This document shows, piece after piece, positions 52,559 to 61,269 of a stretch of 64,000 nucleotides of DNA. Location of the stretch: positions 2,542,001 to 2,606,000 of the forward strand of contig NZ_CP102250.1 of assembly GCF_025144995.1 (NCBI RefSeq), written 5' to 3'. Under the pieces are notes generated by a model. It did no database searches. It saw nothing but the letters and a program-made list of their open reading frames with translations, and had not been told where the DNA came from. Source of the DNA: Alistipes indistinctus YIT 12060 (GTDB lineage Bacteria; Bacteroidota; Bacteroidia; Bacteroidales; Rikenellaceae). The translations under genes and the position numbers were made by a program. Numbering within the stretch: position 1 is the stretch's first letter; the number at the start of each line of letters is the position of its first letter.

Positions 52559-52570
52559 GGTCGTGTCGGG

Positions 52571-52879
52571 TTACGGGTGTTGTTTGAGTGCTGCGGTCAG
52601 CTCCCGCAGCGTTTCGTTCAGTTCTTCGATCCGGCTGGCCAGGGTGCCGTCCGGATCGGAACCGCTTCTGGATTGCGCGGCGAAAATTTCGCGCAGGAAG
52701 AGTTCGTCCTTGAGCGATTCGGCCAACGAGACGAGCCCTGCGGCGATTCTTTCGCCGTTTTCGGGGCTGCTGTCCGTTTTTTCGGAAAGGAAGGCCGACA
52801 CCTTTTCGATGAACAGCTCGCGCTGTGTGAGCCCTGCCGCCAGGGCCAGCCGCAGCAGGTTCGTGTAAATGTCTTTCAT
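52571..52879 (-). CDS. Small helical protein upstream of the AarF-like gene
   Basis: A protein of about 102 residues (ATG at 52879, MKDIYTNLLRLALAAG; an ATG three codons earlier is also possible). It is mostly alpha-helical, with heptad-like segments at both ends (ERIAAGLVSLAESLKDELFLREIF; LASRIEELNETLRELTAALK) and a disordered Ser/Asp-rich centre. It resembles the small phasin-like/coiled-coil proteins often found ahead of AarF genes, and it probably works with that protein. No signal peptide or catalytic motif. Confidence 0.65.
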   Translation of the reverse strand: MKDIYTNLLRLALAAGLTQRELFIEKVSAFLSEKTDSSPENGERIAAGLVSLAESLKDELFLREIFAAQSRSGSDPDGTLASRIEELNETLRELTAALKQHP

Positions 52880-52922
52880 TGCGCGCAATAAGGTTGTTTG
52901 TGCAAGTATAATTCTTTTTTTG

Positions 52923-52930
52923 CAAAAGTA
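52923..52930 (-). promoter_or_regulatory. -7 element upstream of the small helical/AarF pair
   Basis: TACTTTTG on the minus strand, 43 nt before the start codon at 52879, matches the TAnnTTTG consensus; a -33 box is not evident. Confidence 0.45.
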
Positions 52931-53217
52931 CGCCGCGAAGGTTGATTCTTTGCCTGGGATATGCCGTTACCGTATCTCTCCGGCCTGCTTTTCAAGCAAA
53001 AACGGGGCCAGCCGGTCGGCGATCCGAGGTAGCCGGTACAGCCCGGCGGGGATATGCCTGGTATAATGCGTCTAAACCGTTTTGCGATAATTATTTGCAC
53101 GGGTAGTTCTGGAAAATCGTGACGGTTGTATGTGCCGGAGGTAAGTCGGTGAAAAGAAGTGTCGGAACAGGTGACGGACGTCCCGATTTTTTGCTTACTT
53201 TCGTTAAAACTTCTTTT

Positions 53218-54123
53218 ATGTCAAGGATTAACCTCTTTATGTTGTATCTGGCCGGAAGCCTTTTGTTCGGTTCCGGTTCTGCATGGGCGCAGGATCCGGC
53301 TCCCCTTCCCGAGAAGGAGGTGGTGGTAGTCGATTTGTTTGCACGAAACCGTACCGTTCCCGCGGTATATGTGGAGGCGGTGCGCCAACAGGTATTGTCC
53401 GCTTTTGCCGACCGCGGCCGCCATCGCATCGTTGACGGGGAAGCCCCGGGCATGTTGGCCGGTCCTCCGGCCGGATGGGGATTCGTGGACCCGGCGACGG
53501 TAGCTTCCGTCCAGAGCGAATTTCTTCAAAACCGGATGCAGACCATGCAGGATGCGGGAGCCCGTTATGTGGTGACGGGAGCCATTGCCGACTATAAGTT
53601 CGAGCACGTCTCGCTGCCGGCCGATTCCAAAAAAACGCCCCGTCCCGGATTCCGGGCCACTTTCCAGGTGATCCTTTCCGCCTATGACCTCAAGCTGGGC
53701 GTTCCCGTTCCCGATCAGGTCTACCAGCTCCGGGGCGATGCTCCGGTAGCGGAAGACGCCGACCGGAAAGCGCTCTCGACACTGTACGGCCAGCTCGAAT
53801 ATTACATCGACCGGAATTTTAAATTCGAAACGGCTATCCTGCAGCTGGCGCCGGCCGATCCGCGCAAGGGCGTGCAGGAGCTCTATATCCATAGCGGAAC
53901 TTATATGGGTGTCAAACCGGGCGACCTGTTCATGGTGTATGAAGAGATACCTGTCGGCGGAGTGATTACCCGGCAGAAGGTGGGCAAGTTACGTGTGAAC
54001 GACGTGGGTAATCCCACTGTCGCCAAATGCAAGATTACCAAAGGCAACGACGAGATTGCCGACGCATTCCTCGCTGGCCGCGGCCTGATCTGCGTGAGCG
54101 ACAGCAAAGCTCTTTTTTACTGA
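53218..54123 (+). CDS. Secreted CsgG/FlgT-like protein
   Basis: A 301-aa exported protein: the ATG at 53218 starts a signal peptide (MSRINLFMLYLAGSLLFGSGSAWA, cut before QDP). Residues 45-180 have the look of a CsgG/TolB-N-type domain (VVVVDLFARNRTVPAVYVEAVRQQVLSAF; MQTMQDAGARYVVTGAIADYKFEHV), and the C-terminal half contains a FlgT-C-like beta segment (YIHSGTYMGVKPGDLFMVYEE, VGKLRVNDVGNPTVAKCKI). Such proteins typically sit in the periplasm or at the outer membrane and support surface structures. No partner gene is adjacent. The family assignment is tentative. Confidence 0.6.
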   Translation: MSRINLFMLYLAGSLLFGSGSAWAQDPAPLPEKEVVVVDLFARNRTVPAVYVEAVRQQVLSAFADRGRHRIVDGEAPGMLAGPPAGWGFVDPATVASVQSEFLQNRMQTMQDAGARYVVTGAIADYKFEHVSLPADSKKTPRPGFRATFQVILSAYDLKLGVPVPDQVYQLRGDAPVAEDADRKALSTLYGQLEYYIDRNFKFETAILQLAPADPRKGVQELYIHSGTYMGVKPGDLFMVYEEIPVGGVITRQKVGKLRVNDVGNPTVAKCKITKGNDEIADAFLAGRGLICVSDSKALFY

Positions 54124-54517
54124 TTGTACCGATGATTTGAGTTGTACCGATGCGCGTGCCCCGGACGCTGCAATGTGTTTTGTGGGGAAACCGTTTGTCC
54201 GTCCGGAAGTTTTTACCTGCCTTGGAGTTGATCGATCGGAGACTGTCTCTTGGATCGGGAGGTCTGGGCAGAGCCGCGTACCTTCGGTGTCATCGGAGAA
54301 TATCCGTGACCTTCGTGACCGCCCGATCATAGAATTCGTTCGGACCCGGGACGTCGGTAGGTTATAATCAGATGCCGATCCCGTTCCCGTCAAAGGAGAC
54401 GTATATCCATATAAAAAGGAAGGTGCTTGCAATTTCGCACCTTCCTTTTTTACTTTCCGAGAAACGTTCCGGAACCCTCCGGACGCAGTCTCTTATATTT
54501 CCAGTCCTTTCGCGCCG
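54124..54517. other. Gene-free stretch between the CsgG-like gene and rpmA
   Basis: Both flanking genes end here. The only structure seen is the strong bidirectional terminator at 54413-54450; the rest shows no credible coding, repeat or RNA signal. Confidence 0.65.
54413..54450. terminator. Bidirectional terminator
   Basis: AAAAAGGAAGGTGC (54413-54426) and GCACCTTCCTTTTT (54437-54450) form a perfect 14-bp stem with a 10-nt loop, serving the + gene and rplU-rpmA on the - strand. Confidence 0.9.
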
Positions 54518-54775
54518 TTACGAAAACGGGGTCACCGATACGTAGGACTTGTTGTCACGTTTCTTGCGGAACGTCACTACGCCGTCGATCAGCGCAAAGA
54601 GCGTGTGGTCCTTGCCGATGCCGACATTGTCGCCCGGGTTGTGCACCGTACCGCGCTGGCGGACGAGGATGTTGCCCGCTTTGGCAACCTGACCGCCGAA
54701 GAGTTTTACCCCCAGTCGCTTACTTTCCGATTCGCGACCGTTCTTGGAACTACCGACTCCTTTCTTATGTGCCAT
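54518..54775 (-). CDS. rpmA: 50S ribosomal protein L27
   Basis: L27 lies close to the peptidyl-transferase centre. The 85-aa sequence starts [29 protein letters not shown], keeps [35 protein letters not shown], and ends in a basic tail. Unlike L27 of Firmicutes it has no N-terminal extension to be cleaved. It follows rplU by 19 nt in the conserved rplU-rpmA operon. Confidence 0.97.
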   Translation of the reverse strand: MAHKKGVGSSKNGRESESKRLGVKLFGGQVAKAGNILVRQRGTVHNPGDNVGIGKDHTLFALIDGVVTFRKKRDNKSYVSVTPFS

Positions 54776-54794
54776 TTCTCTTCGTTTTTAGTCG

Positions 54795-55106
54795 TTAAGC
54801 ATTGATTTCGTCAATCTGGATCTGGGTCAGGTACTGGCGGTGGCCGTTCTGAACCTGGTATCCTTTTCTACGCCTTTTCTTAAACACGATCACTTTGTCG
54901 TCGCGAAGGTGTTTGAGAATCGTTGCCGTAACTGTGGCCCCTTTAACTACAGGTGAGCCTACATTAACCTGCCCGTCATTGTCTGTTAGCAGTACCCGAT
55001 CCAAGCTCAAAGAGGAACCTTCATCCCCCTGAAGACGGTGAACATAGAGCTTGCGACCTTTCTCAACTTTGAATTGTTGACCTGCGATTTCTACGATTGC
55101 GTACAT
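54795..55106 (-). CDS. rplU: 50S ribosomal protein L21
   Basis: L21 binds domain II of 23S rRNA. The 103-aa protein shows MYAIVEIAGQQFKVEKGRKLYVHRL, the VLLTDNDGQVNVGSPVVKGATV segment, and the rRNA-binding KVIVFKKRRRKGYQVQNGHRQYLTQIQI block. First gene of the rplU-rpmA operon, with a strong consensus promoter upstream. Confidence 0.97.
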   Translation of the reverse strand: MYAIVEIAGQQFKVEKGRKLYVHRLQGDEGSSLSLDRVLLTDNDGQVNVGSPVVKGATVTATILKHLRDDKVIVFKKRRRKGYQVQNGHRQYLTQIQIDEINA

Positions 55107-55139
55107 TAAATAAAATTATTTTTTGCACAAATTGGACTG

Positions 55140-55170
55140 CAAAGTTAGCAAACATTTTTCCCAAAACAAA
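55140..55170 (-). promoter_or_regulatory. rplU-rpmA promoter
   Basis: Minus strand TTTG (55170-55167), 19-nt spacer, TAACTTTG (55147-55140): full consensus; the leader is about 27 nt. Confidence 0.8.
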
Positions 55171-55336
55171 TTTCCTTCGGTTTTTATTTCCGTTTCGAGA
55201 GAACTTTCGCGGAACGATGTTTGCTCGGGATAGGGGCGTTCCTGCATGCTCTTCAGTCCCGGAAACGGCGGGAGCGGTCCGCCGAAAATTTTATTAACTC
55301 GGAATAATGTAGTACCTTTATACGAAAATCAGCATC

Positions 55337-55642
55337 ATGTACATTTACAATACTTCGTTCATGGTCGAGGCCCCGGTGCACGACCGCTGGCTGGCATTGG
55401 TCAGGGACAAATATATCCCTTTCCTGAAAAAAGAGGGCTTCGACCGCATTACGTTGAGCCGCATCCTCTCCCCGGAGACTGCCGGGCAACTTACTTACTC
55501 GCTGCAGGTGCGCGTGGCGGAAATTCCGGACTATCAGCGCTTGGACGGGGAGTTGTTCGCCGAATACGAAACGATCGCGAGCGGCCTTTTCGACGGACAG
55601 GTGCTCCATTTCGCCACGCTGATGAAGGTGATCGAAGAGTAG
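55337..55642 (+). CDS. DUF4286 family protein
   Basis: A 101-aa cytoplasmic protein of the DUF4286 family, widespread and conserved in Bacteroidetes, function unknown. It has the family opening MYIYNTSFMVEAPVHDRWLALVRDKYIPFLK, then ITLSRILSPETAGQLTYSLQVRVAE and EYETIASGLFDGQVLHFATLMKVIE, consistent with a ferredoxin-like alpha/beta fold. A TACCTTTA box just upstream (55311-55318 region) may be its promoter. The GH31 gene starts 50 nt later on the same strand. Confidence 0.88.
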   Translation: MYIYNTSFMVEAPVHDRWLALVRDKYIPFLKKEGFDRITLSRILSPETAGQLTYSLQVRVAEIPDYQRLDGELFAEYETIASGLFDGQVLHFATLMKVIEE

Positions 55643-55692
55643 TGACCGGGCTTTGGCGCAGTAGCTCCGGTTTAACCCACTTGAATAGAATT

Positions 55693-57276
55693 ATGTATAA
55701 AAAAGCAACACTTTTTACATTACTGATCCTGTTTTGCTCGGTGCAACTTTTGGGTGCCGATTTCACCAGCCGTATCGACCTGCTCAAAGGCGAAAAATGG
55801 TGGGGCGTCTTTATCGCCGGCGGACGTCCGATGCCGTTCGACGCGCCGTTTCAAAAGATCGACCTTTCGCAGGGACGCGGCCAGAAGACACCTTTCATGG
55901 TCTCGAGCCGCGGCCGCTACGTCTGGAGCGCCGAACCGTTCAGCATCACGTATACCGGCGACAGCTTCTTGATCGAATCGTCGGCCGGGGAGGTCAAAGC
56001 CGTTTCGGCCGGCCGGACGCTGCGCGAGGCCTACCTGGTTTGCTGCCATAAGAATTTCCCGCCCGGGGGGAACGCTCCTTCCCCGGAACTGATGACCGCT
56101 CCGGTTTACGACCCGTTCCTCGAATTGGGTTTTGAGGCTACCGAAACGGCCCTTTGCGATTATGCCGATCAGATTCTGAAAGCGGGCTATCCTGCCGGGA
56201 CGCTGGTCGTGCCTGCCGGATGGCAGTCGTCGATCGGTAGCAACGAACCGAGCATGCACCTTTTCGGCGATTTTGCCGGCATGGTGCGCGCATTGCATGA
56301 CAAGGGGTTCCGGGTGATGCTCACCGTTACGCCGTTTGTCAGCGGCGACGGGCCGATTTTTCGCCGGTACCGGGGCGAACAGATGTTCGTTTCGCGTCCC
56401 GATTCGACGGTCGCGATGGCCGAGTGGGACGGAGGATACAGCGCTTTTTACGACCTGACCCGTCCCGAGGTGTACGAATTGATTAAAGGACGTTTGGACG
56501 CGTTGCGCAGCAATTACGGGATCGACGGGTTCCTGTTCGATTGCGGCGGTGCGATGCCCTACCTGAAATATGCGCAGGGCGGTGCGGCAGCGTATCTTTC
56601 TCGCTGGAGCGAACTGAGCGACGGGTGCGATTTTTGCCAGTATACCGTCAGCCGCGGTACCAGCGGCTTGGTTTCGTACGTGCATAACCTGCGGTTGGAC
56701 CACGATTTCGATTGGGATTTCCTGCGCCGGGCCGCCTCGGACATGGTGTCGGCCAACCTGCTGGGCTATCCCTATACGGTAGTAAGCCCGCGGGTTTCGA
56801 AGCTGGCCGACCTGGACCGGGTCGATCCGAAGGTTTTCCTGCGCTACCTGCAGCTTTCATCGGTGATGCCGGTAATGAACATCGCCTTCGCCCCGTGGAA
56901 CATCACCGACCCCGCCGTGGCTGCCTCGTGCAAGGCGATCGTCAACGACCGTGCGCGGCTGGGGGCTTACTACGAACAGCTGGTCAGCGAGTCGAAGCGG
57001 ACGGCCGAGCCGGTGCTGCGCCATCTCGAGTACGAGTTCCCGCGCAACGGATTCACCGACTGCGACGACCAGTTCATGCTGGGGTCGCGCTTTTTGATCG
57101 CGCCGCTGCTCGACGGCAAGAACAGCCGCATGGTACGGTTTCCACGGGGTATTTGGGTCGATGCTTCCGGCAAGCGCTATCGCGGGCCTTTGGTGACGAC
57201 CGTAACCGCATCGAACGACCATGTACTCTATTTCGAGTCGGAGAAAAACGGCGATACGAAAAAACAGGGCAATTAA
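55693..57276 (+). CDS. GH31 family glycoside hydrolase, secreted
   Basis: An alpha-glycosidase-type enzyme (527 aa) with a signal peptide (MYKKATLFTLLILFCSVQLLG, cut near ADF). The start at 55693 is chosen for that; the frame is open upstream but unrelated. The catalytic barrel has YADQILKAGYPAGTLVVPAGWQ, HDKGFRVMLTVTPFVSGDGP, YGIDGFLFDCGGAMPYLKYAQGG (Asp283, the expected nucleophile) and a later RDVVSANLLGYPY-like DMVSANLLGYPYTVVSPRVS; it lacks the large extra domains of many GH31 enzymes. Its substrate may be an alpha-glucoside or alpha-galactoside; it is not flanked by sus genes. cysQ follows 40 nt later. Confidence 0.85.
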   Translation: MYKKATLFTLLILFCSVQLLGADFTSRIDLLKGEKWWGVFIAGGRPMPFDAPFQKIDLSQGRGQKTPFMVSSRGRYVWSAEPFSITYTGDSFLIESSAGEVKAVSAGRTLREAYLVCCHKNFPPGGNAPSPELMTAPVYDPFLELGFEATETALCDYADQILKAGYPAGTLVVPAGWQSSIGSNEPSMHLFGDFAGMVRALHDKGFRVMLTVTPFVSGDGPIFRRYRGEQMFVSRPDSTVAMAEWDGGYSAFYDLTRPEVYELIKGRLDALRSNYGIDGFLFDCGGAMPYLKYAQGGAAAYLSRWSELSDGCDFCQYTVSRGTSGLVSYVHNLRLDHDFDWDFLRRAASDMVSANLLGYPYTVVSPRVSKLADLDRVDPKVFLRYLQLSSVMPVMNIAFAPWNITDPAVAASCKAIVNDRARLGAYYEQLVSESKRTAEPVLRHLEYEFPRNGFTDCDDQFMLGSRFLIAPLLDGKNSRMVRFPRGIWVDASGKRYRGPLVTTVTASNDHVLYFESEKNGDTKKQGN

Positions 57277-57316
57277 TATTGGAGTCAATACGTTATTACA
57301 TACAAAACCGGAGACC

Positions 57317-58156
57317 ATGCTGACACGCGAGCAAACCGAATTTTTCCTGGTAAAGGCATACAATGCGGCGCTTCGTGCAGGTGCGCGCATTCTTGATATT
57401 TACAACGACGGGGTGGATATCGAAGTGAACCTCAAGAGCGACCGGACACCGATCACACTGGCCGACTGCGAATCCCATACGCTGATCAAAAGCTACCTGG
57501 GGCCTACCCATATCCCGCTGCTGAGCGAAGAGGGGCGCGACCTGCTCTACGAGGAGCGGCGCAACTGGGATCTCTTCTGGATGGTCGATCCGCTCGACGG
57601 GACCAAGGAGTTCATCAAAGGTAACGGCGAGTTTACGGTCAATATCGCACTGATGTACAACAACCGCCCCGAGATAGGGGTGATCTACGTTCCCTATATA
57701 CATAAAATGTACTTTGCGATCCGGGGGGTGGGTTCTTTCCGCAAGACGGAGGTGCTGCCCGATCCGGAGTCGGAAAAGAGTCTTGCCGAGATTCTCGAAG
57801 GACGCGAGCCGCTGCCGTTGGTAGAGGCGGCCAACGAGCCGATCCGCATTGCCGTGAGCCGCTCGCACAATACCGACGAGACGTTCGAGCATATCTCGCG
57901 CATCAAGCAGCGTTATCCGTCGGCTGTCGTGATCCAGCAGGGCAGCTCTTACAAGTTCTGCCTGCTGGCCGAAGCGGTCGTCGATGTTTATGTCCGTACG
58001 TCTCCTACCAGCGAATGGGATACTGCCGCAGGCGAGGTCATCCTGCTCGAATCGGGCGGCCGGGTCGAGAATATTACGGGCGGCCGGCTCGATTATAACA
58101 AAGAGACCCTCCGAAATCCCCATTTTATCTGCAAGAACCGCTTTTGGCGGGATTGA
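57317..58156 (+). CDS. cysQ: 3'(2'),5'-bisphosphate nucleotidase CysQ
   Basis: Hydrolyses PAP (adenosine 3',5'-bisphosphate) left from sulfate activation to AMP. The 279-aa inositol-monophosphatase-fold protein shows KSDRTPITLADCESH, LLSEEG (Glu-Glu metal ligands), FWMVDPLDGTKEFIKGNGEFTVN (the DPxDGT signature), SSYKFCLLAEA and SEWDTAAGEVILLESGG. The ATG at 57317 matches the normal N-terminus. It follows the GH31 gene on the same strand with a 40-nt gap. Confidence 0.93.
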   Translation: MLTREQTEFFLVKAYNAALRAGARILDIYNDGVDIEVNLKSDRTPITLADCESHTLIKSYLGPTHIPLLSEEGRDLLYEERRNWDLFWMVDPLDGTKEFIKGNGEFTVNIALMYNNRPEIGVIYVPYIHKMYFAIRGVGSFRKTEVLPDPESEKSLAEILEGREPLPLVEAANEPIRIAVSRSHNTDETFEHISRIKQRYPSAVVIQQGSSYKFCLLAEAVVDVYVRTSPTSEWDTAAGEVILLESGGRVENITGGRLDYNKETLRNPHFICKNRFWRD

Positions 58157-58318
58157 TCCGGGGTTGCTGCGGTTTGCCGGAACGGATCTGCGGAAGGATA
58201 GCCGAAGAACGGACCTGTCCGCGGGAACCACCTCTGCGGGAGGGTTGCGTCGTCGTGGGACTTCCTGTTTGCTTCGCTCGCTGAACACCGGAGAATTTCA
58301 CAATAAGGTAAACTGATC

Positions 58319-58346
58319 CGCCGCAAAGTTTCGTATCTTTGCGGCG
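58319..58346. promoter_or_regulatory. 10-bp inverted repeat around the mgsA -7 box
   Basis: CGCCGCAAAG (58319-58328) and CTTTGCGGCG (58337-58346) are perfect inverted repeats with an 8-nt spacer. The right arm contains most of the -7 box TATCTTTG (58334-58341), so it could be an operator; as RNA it would also make a hairpin at the end of the cysQ transcript. Confidence 0.5.
58334..58341 (+). promoter_or_regulatory. mgsA -7 element
   Basis: TATCTTTG, 33 nt before the start codon at 58375; no clear -33 box. Confidence 0.5.
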
Positions 58347-58374
58347 TTATACAATTAGATATCAAACAAAAATT

Positions 58375-58854
58375 ATGGACACAAAGAAACGAGTGGCGCT
58401 CGTCGCGCACGACAACATGAAGCGCGACTTGGCCGAATGGGTGGACTGGAACTGGGAGAAGTTGTTGCAGCACCACCTGATCTGTACCGGAACGACCGGC
58501 AAGATGGTCGCCCGGACGCTTATGGACCGGCGCGGCAACGAGCATGGCCGGTTCGACATTACGCTTCTCAAGTCGGGTCCGCTGGGCGGAGACCAGCAGC
58601 TGGGTGCCATGATTGCCGAAGGCGGCGTCGAAGCGCTGATTTTTTTCTGGGACCCGATGCAGGCACAACCGCACGATGTGGATGTGAAGGCATTGCTGCG
58701 TCTGGCTACGCTTTACAACGTGCCGACGGCGATCAACCGTTCCTCGGCAGACTTCCTGATCTCGTCGCCCCTGTTCGGCGGCGATTACGTTCCTGTTGTA
58801 AAGGATTACAAGGGCTACGTGGAACGCACGTTGAGCGGTCTCGAACAAAAGTAA
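58375..58854 (+). CDS. mgsA: Methylglyoxal synthase
   Basis: Converts dihydroxyacetone phosphate to methylglyoxal, a phosphate-releasing bypass of lower glycolysis. The 159-aa protein carries VALVAHDNMKRDLAEWV, ICTGTTGKM, the signature SGPLGGDQQLGAMIAEG with the catalytic Asp, PHDVDVKALLRLATLYN (His) and the C-terminal phosphate-site region AINRSSADFLISSP. The ATG at 58375 matches the family start. It is followed by a terminator; monocistronic. Confidence 0.95.
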   Translation: MDTKKRVALVAHDNMKRDLAEWVDWNWEKLLQHHLICTGTTGKMVARTLMDRRGNEHGRFDITLLKSGPLGGDQQLGAMIAEGGVEALIFFWDPMQAQPHDVDVKALLRLATLYNVPTAINRSSADFLISSPLFGGDYVPVVKDYKGYVERTLSGLEQK

Positions 58855-58877
58855 CGTGCCTACCGGCCTGTAAAAGA

Positions 58878-58912
58878 AGCGACGCCTCACAAGAGCGCGT
58901 CGTTATTTTTTG
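58878..58912 (+). terminator. mgsA terminator
   Basis: CGACGC (58880-58885) pairs with GCGTCG (58897-58902), extended by AG/TT, followed by TTATTTTTTG. Confidence 0.7.
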
Positions 58913-59117
58913 TCCCCTTCGGATCTGTGTATTTCAGACCGGGAGCTCTCGGGGAAAGGTTTTTCTTGGAGCTGTATGGCCATGTATTGTGGCCCGGTTT
59001 GAGGTACTGTTGTGTACTGTTCGATGTGGTGTCCTCCCGTATGCAGTACTGTGTTGTGCTGGGTTTTCCGGTTTGTTTTCCGGACATGCGATCGGGTGCC
59101 GGGGATATGTCGGCAGG

Positions 59118-60527
59118 TTATAACTGGGATGCGTTGCTCGGAACGGAAGCGGGTCGGTTACGCCGGGCTGCAGCGGCTTCGGCTCGCAGGGCCGGGTTGT
59201 TCGAGGCATCTGCCGCATCGAGGAACAGGTCGCGTTCGGGCCAATCTTTTACCTTGTCGAGCGCGGTGCGGATCATGGCGTCGATCTTGCGCGGGAAGCG
59301 CGAACCGGACCAGGAACTGGTGTTGGTGACGAAGACCCAGGTGTATCCGTTGCTTTGCCGTTTGAGCATTGCGCTCGATCCGGCGAGCGTTCCGGTGCGT
59401 GACCAGTCGTCGTGCTCGGTCGTGCGCATCCATCCGATCGGATATTTACGCTTGTCTTTTTCGGTCATGTAGGCGATAGTCGAGGCTTTCAGGATATCGG
59501 GCTTCGAGTCGTCGGGGTCGATTGCGGTGATGAACTTCATCAGTTCGGTGGGGGAGGCGACCCATCCGCCCGCACTGCCGAGCACCTGCAGGTTACATCC
59601 GCCGTAGCTGCGCGGTACCGTCCGTCCGCTGCCGTCGTAGCATTCGACCGGTTCGGCGTCCGACGGTTCGTAATAATGCACTTCGTTCGGGAAATGTTTG
59701 TCGGGCTCCGAATAACCGATGTGCATATCGAAGCATCCGATCGGAATCAGGATGCTGTCGCGGATGAACGTTTCATAGGGCATGCCGCTCACTTTTTCGA
59801 TCACTTTGCCCAGTACCACGTAACCGAGGTTCGAATAGGCATTTCCTTCCCCGGGCCGGAAGCGGAGCCGTGTCGATACGGCGAAACGCACCATATCGTC
59901 GGCCGAAAGCGGCAGCGGGGTTTGCATGCTCTGTGCGACGGACGGGGTACAGAAGAGCGGGTCGCCGGCGCGGATCGAATAACCGCCTTGGTGGCGCAGC
60001 AGGTGTTCGACGGTGATTTCGCGGATGCGGGGATCTTTGATGTCGAGGAAGGCCGAATCGTTGAGGATGCCTTTTTCGCCGAATACAGGCTGGTCGAGCG
60101 AAAGTTTTTTCTCTTCCCAGAGTTTCATGATACCCGTGGCGGTAATCAGTTTAGAGAGCGAGGCGATCCGGAAAATGTTGCTTACGTTTACCGGAGTGCC
60201 TTTGGCGCTGTCTGCAATACCGAAACCTTTGCTGTATAGTAGTTTGCCGTTTTTCATAATGGCCAGCGAGGCGCCTTTGATCTCCCATTGCGCCATAAAG
60301 CGTTCGATGGTGCGTTCCATCTTTTTGGTCTCTTCCAGGTCCGACAGCGAGTCGTCGATCACATGATTGATCCCGGGAATCGCTTCGGGAATGATCGTGT
60401 TGATCGCCCGGCTGAACGGGTTTCCCTCGTTGGTGTGGTGCTTGAGGTAGTAGCCGCGGCTGATGGTCGTGATGCAGAGCGCCACGCAGAGCAGCAGGTA
60501 GATATATTTAAAGCGTTTCGGCTTCAT
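59118..60527 (-). CDS. Beta-lactamase-family serine hydrolase (class C/PBP-like)
   Basis: A 469-aa hydrolase with an N-terminal membrane anchor (YIYLLLCVALCITTISRGYY). Catalytic motifs are Ser123-x-x-Lys126 in IASLSKLITATG and Tyr231-Ser-Asn233 in EGNAYSNLGYV; the third motif is RTG in WSRTGTLAG rather than KTG/HTG. Relatives include esterases, D-aminopeptidases and PBP4-like enzymes, so antibiotic hydrolysis should not be assumed. Its start overlaps the stop of the ResB-like gene by 20 nt, implying translational coupling. It probably acts in the periplasm on cell-wall or peptide substrates. Confidence 0.85.
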   Translation of the reverse strand: MKPKRFKYIYLLLCVALCITTISRGYYLKHHTNEGNPFSRAINTIIPEAIPGINHVIDDSLSDLEETKKMERTIERFMAQWEIKGASLAIMKNGKLLYSKGFGIADSAKGTPVNVSNIFRIASLSKLITATGIMKLWEEKKLSLDQPVFGEKGILNDSAFLDIKDPRIREITVEHLLRHQGGYSIRAGDPLFCTPSVAQSMQTPLPLSADDMVRFAVSTRLRFRPGEGNAYSNLGYVVLGKVIEKVSGMPYETFIRDSILIPIGCFDMHIGYSEPDKHFPNEVHYYEPSDAEPVECYDGSGRTVPRSYGGCNLQVLGSAGGWVASPTELMKFITAIDPDDSKPDILKASTIAYMTEKDKRKYPIGWMRTTEHDDWSRTGTLAGSSAMLKRQSNGYTWVFVTNTSSWSGSRFPRKIDAMIRTALDKVKDWPERDLFLDAADASNNPALRAEAAAARRNRPASVPSNASQL

Positions 60528-61269
60528 GGGCGTCGGTTGTTTGGCTCGACCGGTCCAGTTTCTCGAGCAGCGTGCGGAAGCGCGATCCCTTCTGGGTCAG
60601 CGATCCCACCAGCCCTGCGCAAAGCAGCAGGTATCCGGCATAGGTGACGGCATTGCCGGCCGGATCGTGGTTGACCGACAGTACGGTGCCCCGTTCGTCG
60701 GGGTCGTATGAGGACTGGTAGAGGCGGAACCCGCCGGAGCGGGCGATATTGTTCATATAGATGCGTACGTTGCGCGAAGAGTTCCCTTCGTGGATCGTGA
60801 CGTCGCTTTCGTAAGAGGAGGGTGTGTTGGAACCGGGATAGCGCACCAGCCGGAAGTCGCGCAACGTAACGCGGAACGGCAGTTCGTGCACCGACCCGTC
60901 TGCGGCAAAAAGCCGGTCCGAGCTCTGGCCCGTGCGGATGTGCATCATGCCTTCGTATCCCCACAGGTGGGTGATGGCCGCACCGCCGAGAATTACGGCG
61001 AACCCGTAGTGCAACAACAGTAATCCCCATTGCTTCCGGCGCCACAGGCCGTAACGGTGCGATACGAGCACGAAGTTGGCGATCAGCAGTCCATACAGGA
61101 CGAAAAACCACCAGGCATGGTAGACCACGCCCCGGGCTGCTTCCGTGCCGAGCCCCGCTTCGAGGAAAGTCGCCGCTGCCATCGCTGCTGCCAGCAACAG
61201 CAGCAACACCGCGGTGGCCCGCCAGGTGGAAAGCATCTCTTTGATTTCCTGCAATAAGGACATGGACAA
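60508..61269 (-). CDS. ResB-like cytochrome c biogenesis protein
   Basis: A 253-aa membrane protein with four hydrophobic segments (about 19-38, 49-69, 81-103, 211-230) around a periplasmic loop. It resembles ResB/Ccs1 of system II cytochrome c maturation: ATAVLLLLLAAAMAAATFLE, VVYHAWWFFVLYGLLIANFVL, SYESDVTIHEG, RIYMNNIARSGGFRLYQSSYDPDERGTVLSVNHDP and a final helix. It is shorter than most ResB proteins, and no ccsA partner is adjacent, so a full cytochrome c role is uncertain. The downstream serine hydrolase overlaps its end. Confidence 0.78.
   Translation of the reverse strand: MSMSLLQEIKEMLSTWRATAVLLLLLAAAMAAATFLEAGLGTEAARGVVYHAWWFFVLYGLLIANFVLVSHRYGLWRRKQWGLLLLHYGFAVILGGAAITHLWGYEGMMHIRTGQSSDRLFAADGSVHELPFRVTLRDFRLVRYPGSNTPSSYESDVTIHEGNSSRNVRIYMNNIARSGGFRLYQSSYDPDERGTVLSVNHDPAGNAVTYAGYLLLCAGLVGSLTQKGSRFRTLLEKLDRSSQTTDAHEAETL

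Noticed and set aside
59118-60527. Class C beta-lactamase resistance gene
   Set aside because: It has the SxxK and YxN motifs but RTG instead of KTG and a membrane anchor; the family is mostly esterases and peptidases, so resistance is not supported.
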